From Lineus longissimus (lineage: Eukaryota > Nemertea > Pilidiophora > Heteronemertea > Lineidae), in the NCBI RefSeq assembly GCF_910592395.1, contig NC_088316.1:10294001-10358000 (forward strand): DNA of 64,000 nt, read 5' to 3'. The notes below the pieces were generated by a model. It saw only the letters and a list, made by a program, of their open reading frames with translations, was not told where the DNA came from and did no database searches. The position numbers and the translations under genes were made by a program. This document shows positions 50,501-59,500 of this stretch, one piece after another; within the stretch, counting starts at the first letter, position 1, and each line of letters opens with the position of its first letter.

Positions 50501-53500
50501 GCATGTGTGCAGTTCAAATGTAAACCAAAATGTATTTTTGGTACTTTTGGTATTGACATTGCCTCATCATCTCTATCGGACCAATTGATATACTTTTATA
50601 TGCACGCATACATCACGCCATTTCAGGGTCCGAGTCTGTGGACAATTGGTTTGATTAATTTGTCTCTTCGATATTGCTCCTTTATTGCATTAGATTTTCA
50701 TCGCAATTCAATCTATTCAAGATGTAGCCAATTTGAACCTGCTGCGCCAAGGATAGATCGACTCACTAGGGATAGGCAGTAGAGCACAATGTCATGACCC
50801 TTTGTATTGTAAATTCCAACCACCTGCAGGACAGGTCAATTTCTCTCAATAAAATTAATTTTGTTGACTCCTGTAATCTTTACCTTATTAAAAAAAAGAC
50901 AGTGGTGTTAGTCCCAAACTGGTCATTTCTATTTATTTTGACCTCTGTTAAATCAGGATACCTCTCGATTACAGACAGCATTTTGTATCCTTGTGCTGTG
51001 CAACCCAGCCTGGACATACCACAGTTGTCCATGGAGAAGTCTCATCCTCTCTGACACTTCTTTTCTGTAAAGCTACCGATACAACATACTGAACTAGGGA
51101 TATATTCCGTTGCCTCCTGTAATATTTACATACCATGGCTGATTAGTTCAATCATATTTCATCCAGCTGGCAGCTCTGCATTGGAAATTTTAGTGGTATA
51201 ACGTGTTCTCTTGACCTTCAAACAGTAGTATAAAGCCGATATTTACTACTTTACACCCTCAGTCCTATGTTATTAGGTCATCCAGCTGAGCGCCAGGCCC
51301 TTGGGCCTCTTGTTCTTCAAGTTTGATATGAAGAACTATACCGTATACCGCATATCATACACACTGTACGATAGGAAGAAAATCTAACCTTGCTAGTGTT
51401 GATTTGCCACTGCCAGGGCAGCCCCGCATCATGATCAGCACCTTGTCACCTTTGTCCAGATGCTGTCTCACTGTCTGTAATTGGCAGTAGTTTGCTGATA
51501 ATTCCTGGGATCTCAAGTTTCTTTTTTCTCTCTGCTGACAACTTGAAGTCTCCTGGGCTGATTTGGATGAAGATGTTGGTCCTCGTTCACTGCGATGGCA
51601 TTTCTTGGCTAATTTTGAAAACAGTCCACTGCTCTCCTTTGTATCATGTCCTGGTCCCTGACCCCTGAGTTGAGCTATCTTTTCATCACTGTGATAAAAC
51701 TCTTGCTGTTGGAAGCCTGGCATATCAGCAATTGAAAAAAAATTATATGGATCTGGCGGTGACCCCAAGGGTGGTCCAGTTACGCCACCTGGAATTATTT
51801 TTGGAGCGAAAAAGGCTGGCATCTTCCATTGCAGATCACTTGAATTTAACAAGTTGAGCTTGGGTAGTGGGAATATGCCACGAGGTGCTGACAAATCAGA
51901 ATGTTGACAAATTGCTCTCCGCAATTCTTCAACATCGGCTGACAATTTGGGTTCACTTTTGACATCATCACCATCATTCATCAACACCACAGCTTTGTCT
52001 GCTCCAGACTCGTCCCTGGGGGGTACTTTGTCTTGACGTCTATCCATGTTGTCGGTCACAATGAAATAGTATATCCTTATATAATGTCCTTCGGCATCTG
52101 CAACAAGCTCCCAGAGTGTCCGCTCCGTTTAGAATTGATTGTTGTTTGAGTCAGTGTTACATAGGCATACCTCATATGAAACAAAGTGATTGCACCCATT
52201 CTCTGTGGTGGATTCCGAGCAAAACAATATCCCTGTGCAATCACGGTCAAATATATTTTTTGATGGATATCATCTAAATGTCATACGAACCATCAGTGCT
52301 CTGATTTTGATTCGACAAAATATGATGCATTGTTTACAATGTATCGTCATATTTCTATATCATCATAACAGTTCTACTGTCAGCACGATTGCCCAATTGA
52401 CAATCCAAATATCCTGACTTATACTCAAGCATCAACATTAATTTTTCGATGACAGAATGCATAGGCCTACTGTTTTGCTTATTGCAGAATTGATGCCCTG
52501 GTCTTAGTATCCAAAGCCAAAGGGCATCGATCTTGTTGCACAAAATGTTCAATCTATTCACTGCAAAATTTACATGTTCCCCCTAGCCATGGTAGGTTTT
52601 GGCAGTGATTTTTATGGTAGATGTACATATTTAGTATAGATGAACGCTGTGACGTTGTTATCAACTTCAAATTTGAGCTGTAACCAGTTTTCTACACCAT
52701 ATTGTTATTTCAGGATTTTGATGAAAGACACTTTGTGTTTGAGGGAGCTGTCTGTCAGACATGAATGTTGGGACACAAGTTCAAAATGTTATTATCATGA
52801 TGATGTTGTAATTGCATTGTATATATATATCATTTAATTCTATCTCTTGCCTTTATTTAACAGATATCACCTATCCTGAAGTCGATCCTTATCTGCCTGC
52901 TCTTGTTCTTTGAGCAAAAGGCATCAGCTGTTTTCAGATGTAACCATTCTGCTTCTCCAACTTTGTGAAAATAATCAAAAAGGCATTCGTGCTGCTCTTC
53001 TCCAGGCTGACAGGCCTCTAAAGGATCATTGACAGCCTCTGCTGATATTTCAGGTTGCAAGAACCAGAGACCGTCCCCTTGCATGTGGACAGATCACCAG
53101 ATTTCAGGCACTTGTCTTTCTGGGTGGGCAGCTCTCCTTGGCGTTGATGGTCCTGCTTCAGCTCAACATGTACAGGTAATGATGCATTTCTCCCTCTCTC
53201 CCCAAGAAATCGAGGTGCTCTTATCTTCTGAAGTTTGGAATCAATAAATAACACATTTTTGGTGAGCAAGATAAGGTCAATTACATGCACATGTTTGCGA
53301 AGGTCATGGCTTTGCCTAAAGTGCCAAGATCGTGCGGCTGCAACCTAAACTTTTAAAGATATTTTAGTTCCTCCAGACGACACTAGGTGTTCTCAGCTAC
53401 TCGAATGTGTTGGTTTTTCTGGCCTGGGTCGTCCAAATTGAATATTTTTTTCGACTGAGAGGGTGGGGTGGGATCTGCCACCCCTCATTTTAGGTGAATA

Positions 53501-56500
53501 ATGGTGAAAATTGGCCAAAAATAGTCCCCCTTAAAAATTTGTAGAAAATAATCCCAATATGCCCCTACTTATTACTGTTGTTTTATTAAAACTAGCGGTA
53601 AAGACGAAGGTTTAGAAGAATTTTGTTGAGTTTATCTCAGTTATATCCTTGGCACTGAAAGAGTTAAACACGTTAATCATTAGTCACAGCTTACTACGAC
53701 CAGTGACCTGGGATCATCATCTGGGCCCGACTGTCTGTTGCAGGTACCTGCGATTTAAATCCTTCGTTTGCTGAGGACTGTCGCTCATTTGTGGGAGACC
53801 ATGTGATGAGTGCTCTGATCACGATTGCAGATTGCCACAATTTAAATCTCTCCACTGCTTGGCAGTTAAGAATCGTTCTTGCTGTGACCTGCTATGAAGT
53901 CAAATCTGGCAATGACAAATTTTACGCTCAGACAAGTTACTTTTTCATCCCAACTTTTAAATTTGCTTGCATCTGCCGAGGAAACAGGAAAATCAATGGA
54001 ATCCGTCATGGGTTTATGGAGCTCAATAGTGGTGATGCAAACACATGAGGGTCGGGATGGTGTCTGGGGCACTTCATAAATGTTCAAAATCTTTCTCTTC
54101 AGTATTATTCTTGGTGCAAGCTCGTTGGGTCTCGTGATTGTCTACCCATTGATGAAGAGGCTGACCTATTGGCCTCAGTTAGTTCTGGGTGAGTATATGA
54201 TTTGACATGGCTGCAAAATACTCTCACTCATGTGAAGAGGTTTATGATGAAATGAGCCCTCGGAGCCATATTGGGTTAGGTTAATCTTTGTAAATTTTGA
54301 CTTGGGTGTATTAAAAATGAATGGAGAAATGTTATATCTTTCAGTGCAATACTGGTACTGTACAGATTGACATTATGTAAATGCATGAAATTTCATGAAA
54401 CATCATCTATGAGATTTGTGGGCAATTTAAAGACCTTCCCTGCCATTGCTCTGAGGGGCTCAAATAATGTAGGGTTGCTTGCCAAATTCAATGTTATGGA
54501 CATATCGAAGTATTGTAGAGGACTTATATGTCTGGTTCACAATTACCATCTTGGTCTGAATTTTCATAATGTGAGTTTGAGTCTTCTCATTAATTCAGTG
54601 GGCCTGAGGAGTAAATAGGTTATTCGAGGAGCCTGTACTGACAAATAAATTCCGTCAATAAAAAAAATTCTTGTCCTCGTCATTGATATCTATACAGCCT
54701 TGCATCCATACAAAGTCGCTAAGCGTCACATGTCTCGTCATAATTGATTTAAAGGCGAGAATGAAGTTCTGTGCTTTTGATGTAATTCGCCTGAGCCGTG
54801 ATGCAAGTGATGCGGTCCTTGTATTCAAGATTATATTACCAGTAGGAGAGCCATCGATGAAGTCATAGCCTGTGTCATAACATCACTCCCATTGTCATGA
54901 TGGCATCTTTATATCATTTGGAAAAATGAGTATGACACATTTGAACATTTGAACTTGTTCACAACACATAAAGTTGTTTCAATAAATTGTCTTGTGAGAG
55001 AGAATAGAATGGATTGTCCAAAATGGGAAGTGACGTTACTGTGTACATAAACTCCCTCTGTTGTGGGTCATGGATGTTATGTATGCACCTCCTTTACATA
55101 TCCTTCGCACCAACTCTGTTTTGATGGGTAGCATATCGAGAACATTAGTATCTTTGGAATCTCTTAACACCTTTGATGCCCAATGATGTAAATCTACGTC
55201 TTTAACGCCCAACTGTTTGCTGCCCACTGACGTAGATCTACGTCGTTGGACAGGGGTCCCATCAACTGTGACAGTCGTCTTTTTGAAACCATTATGATAT
55301 AAACTACATGAGTTCCACCTGATTAGCTAACCCTGAACCAAAGGAATTTCCTTAGGGATCACGTCCAAAGTCTGCACGCGATATTCGCCGGCGAAATTCA
55401 CTCTACAGTATTTCGCCTGCGAAATCTGTCCGAAAATCGACCGGCGAATGTGAGGCGATAATATGAAATTGCCGGTATGTCAGATGCGAAATTCGCCCAC
55501 AATCGCGCCTATTCTTCAATTTCGCCCCAAAAATCGCTCCAGGCGATAATGGAGCGATTTTACAAAATTGGTGGCTCTTGCATGCTTGTCCGATTTTCGG
55601 AACGATTTCTCAACGACTTTCGCTTACGTTTATGGCCACAAAATTTTATTTTGATGACTTTATACCCGACTTTGTGTGTTGTGTACAAAAGAATCTATTC
55701 AACAACGTTGGTTTCATCATCGGGTGATTTTGATAGCTTCCCGAAAAAAAGACGATTTTTTCACCTTTGCTAGGGAAAGACATTTACAGTGGTTGCAGAA
55801 ATACTGTAGTTGCTGAAGGGTTTAGTATGTAGTTTCAGCTTAGACTAGAGACTATATTTTGAAATCCTGCTTGTCGCTTAACACATTCGAATTATGACCC
55901 GGATGAAAATATTTATCAAATTCTTGCAATGGCTGTTAATGGAATTTGGACAATAGTTGTCTATGCCCCCTGTTGGTGTATTATTGAACTATTTTCCCTT
56001 CCCAACAGGTATAACCCTAAATTGGGGTGTCCTCCTCGCTTGGTCTGCCATCACAGGTTCCGTCGACCTGTGCGGGTTAACCCTGTACATTTCAGCAGTT
56101 GCATGGTCTATGATCTACGACACGATCTATTCGCATCAAGTGAGTAGCCGTGGTAACTGTTGTCAGGGTAACCGTAGGTCACAAGCTATTTTATGTCGCT
56201 TTTGCTTTTTAAGATCAGATGCAAGATTTAAACCAGGGTTCTTGGTTCTTCAGTCTTCTGGCAATTTTCTAGTAAGATTTCTAGTTTAATGAAGTGTAAG
56301 CTACATGAAACACATGTGACAAAGTTCAAAAAAATACTGAATTCCCTTTCGAAAATTTTTGATATTTTTTCAGCCAATACCAATATGCACACCTTACATG
56401 TAGACGTTTTTCAGGGAAAGGAAAACAATTTAGAGGCATTTCAGAACCTTGAATAATTTCTCAAAAAAATCTATATTGTGTCTCAGGGGTGCATATTCAT

Positions 56501-59500
56501 GTAGGTCGAAGTTTCGAATCCATTGTGATATTGGGAACTTGTTACTATCAAAAAATATATTTTGGCGGATTTTTCTTGGCAATGGTTTTATCGTTTGATT
56601 AAATTCAAAATTTTGGTAACTATGAATATGTCATAAAGTGTGAGTCATGTCTGATGACTTGTAGCCAAGACCCTGCACAGATATCCTGCAGTCCCTTGTT
56701 AATAATTCACTATCCTGTGTCAAGATTTTACCTTGCTTTGCTGACCGTGGTTATAGATAGATGTCGCATTTACCGCTTCAAACCGCACCCATATCTTTAT
56801 CCTTGCTTTCTTGGTTGCGCTCGTGCGTTGCCAAGTTTTATCTCAAATGTTTGCATGTTGTGGAATGAAAGATGTCTTGGATCATTTCATCGACGGTGTC
56901 ATCTTAAGCTGTTCAGTACAGGCTCCTTTATCAACTCACACTCATTCTGTTTGACCTAACTTGAGGCTTTTGTTTCATCAAGCTGCCTACTCATTTGTAC
57001 TTTCACAGACTGGAGAAATCATAATTGATAATGTTCTCCAAAGGCAACATCCAATCAAGCTGGGATGTTTGGCCTCAGACATTTATCATGTTTATGACTT
57101 TAATACAGGATGTTGCAGTTCCCAACTTAAAGGGGACCTGAAATGGTTTTATTGAATTTTAACTTGCGGTATAAATAATAGGGCATAACATAAAAAAGCG
57201 TGAAAGCCGCATAAAAATCAAACTACTCATCTTAACGTAAAAGCAGTATGTAATTCAAACATTCCAGGTGGTGCAGGAAGAACAAATTGATGATGTACAT
57301 TGTGCTGTATTGAAATAAAGTTTTGATAGTTTCATGCTTATATCTTAATTACCTTGCCACAGGTATGAGCTGAGTGAACATGTTAATGTACACATTTAAA
57401 ATTTAGGCATGAAATTATAGTATAAACAACAATGTACATCATCAGTTTGTTCTTCCTGCACCACCTGGAATGTTTGAATTTTATACCTGCCATTACTAGA
57501 AGATGGGTAGTTCGATATTTATGCGGTTTTCACCACTGTGTTTTTAGCTCACCTCTTAGCAGAGGTGAGCTTATCCCATACCGTGGCGTCCGTCGTCCGT
57601 CGTCGTCGTCGTCCGTCGTCCGTTAGCAGGGCACGTTTCGTAACTGTTAGAGCTATTGAGTTGAAACTTGGTACACATGAACCCTTATGTAATGACACCT
57701 TGGAGACCAAGTTTCGGTCCGATTCGTTTCATGGTTTGGCCACCAGGGGGCCAAACGTTAAAAGTGAAAATATGCAATATCTCCCTTAATAGTAGTCGGG
57801 AAATTTTGAAAAAAATATGGTAGGTACTTCTAGCAAAGGTGCATCATATATCCTCCGGGTTTTTGATTTGACCTCCTTTTCAAGGTCACAGAGGTCAAAT
57901 GGTGTAAATTGGCCGTTAGGATGAAACGATGGCACGTTTCTAAACTGCAATGACTATTGATACCAAATTTGGTACACATTTACCCCTTAGTCAGGTGATC
58001 TCAGGGACCGAAGTTTGGTCCAATATGATTCACCACTTGACCACCAGGGGGCAAAATCCAAAAACCTTAAAAATGTGATTATTCCTTAACTTCTTGCCCG
58101 ATTGCCACCAATTTGATATCATGGGTACATCTAACCACCATACAGTATATGTCACACAGGTTTTTAATTTGACCTTCTTGTCAAGGTCACAGAGGTCAAA
58201 TGGCGTAAATTCGCCGTCAGGCCGTAACTATGGCACGTTTCTTAACTGCAATGACTATTGATCACAAATTAAGTACACATGTACCCCTTGGTCAGGTGAT
58301 CTTAGGTACCGAAGTTTGGTGCGATCTGATTTGCCGTTTGGCCTCCAGGGAGGTGGCCAAATCCTAAATTCTTCAAAATGCCATTATTCCTAGTAATGAC
58401 TTGCCCGATTGGCACCAATTATATATCATAGGTACATCTAATTCTAACAACCATTCAATGTGTCACCCGGGTCTTCTTTGATTTGACCTACTTTTCAAGG
58501 TCACAGAGGTCGAATGTACTGTAAATTGGCCATTTTGGGGAAATTGTAATTGCTTGGACCTACATCAAACCTAACACTACATGACACAATACCATGCTCT
58601 TTATCCATCTTTCCTCCACATGAGGTGAGCACAATGGCCCTGGCCATTTCATTTATCTTATGCCCTACAATTTTTTCCCTATGTTAAAAAGTGTTGCAGG
58701 TGACCTTTAATAAGAAGCATGAGAAGTGGCTTTACAGAGATTTGTAACGATGGCAAAATTGCCTTTTTCAAGTCTTCTTTCATTCCAGTGCTTACAGTTC
58801 TATTGTGAAGATTTCCAATGCAGGTGGAACATATATTTCCTGAAATTACTAGTTTTCCTTTCAACTCCTTGGTGGGTTGCTTTACTAAACGATAAGAATG
58901 GTGTTGACATTTATTTATGGATGGAACCAATGTTAAAAAAGGTATTTGTGTCACCAAAATGCTTGTGAAATATATGCAGAAATTGCCTGATGAAACTAAA
59001 GGAAGATTCTGCAGGAAAGTTATATGAAACCATCTGCATGTGAAGTCTTAGTCTTCCTGGTAGTGTTGAGCTGATCGTTTAACGGTAATTACAATTCTAG
59101 CCTTTGTTTTCATGCTAGGTATGACTTTCAACTGGGGGTGTTTGCTGGGCTGGTCTGCTGTCCACGGTTCATGCAATTTTGGAATCGTCTTGCCCCTATA
59201 TGTGTCAGGCATTGCATGGACGTTGTTGTATGATACTATATATGCACACCAAGTGAGTAGTCTGCTGTGTTAGATTTTTCTTGTGTTAATTCTTCCTTTG
59301 TCACTTGACTTCATTGCCCACCATTTGGCCAACATCGATATTGTAAATTTTTGAATTTTGCCCAACTTTAGAGGCCTATAACTTGAAAGCGGTAAACCCT
59401 ACTGCTCTGAGAAATAGGTCATTTCCAGTTTTCTGCTTAGGAAAACTGATAGTTTATAATTATATGACATTCCATTTTCGAGATGTAAGCCATTTCAATC

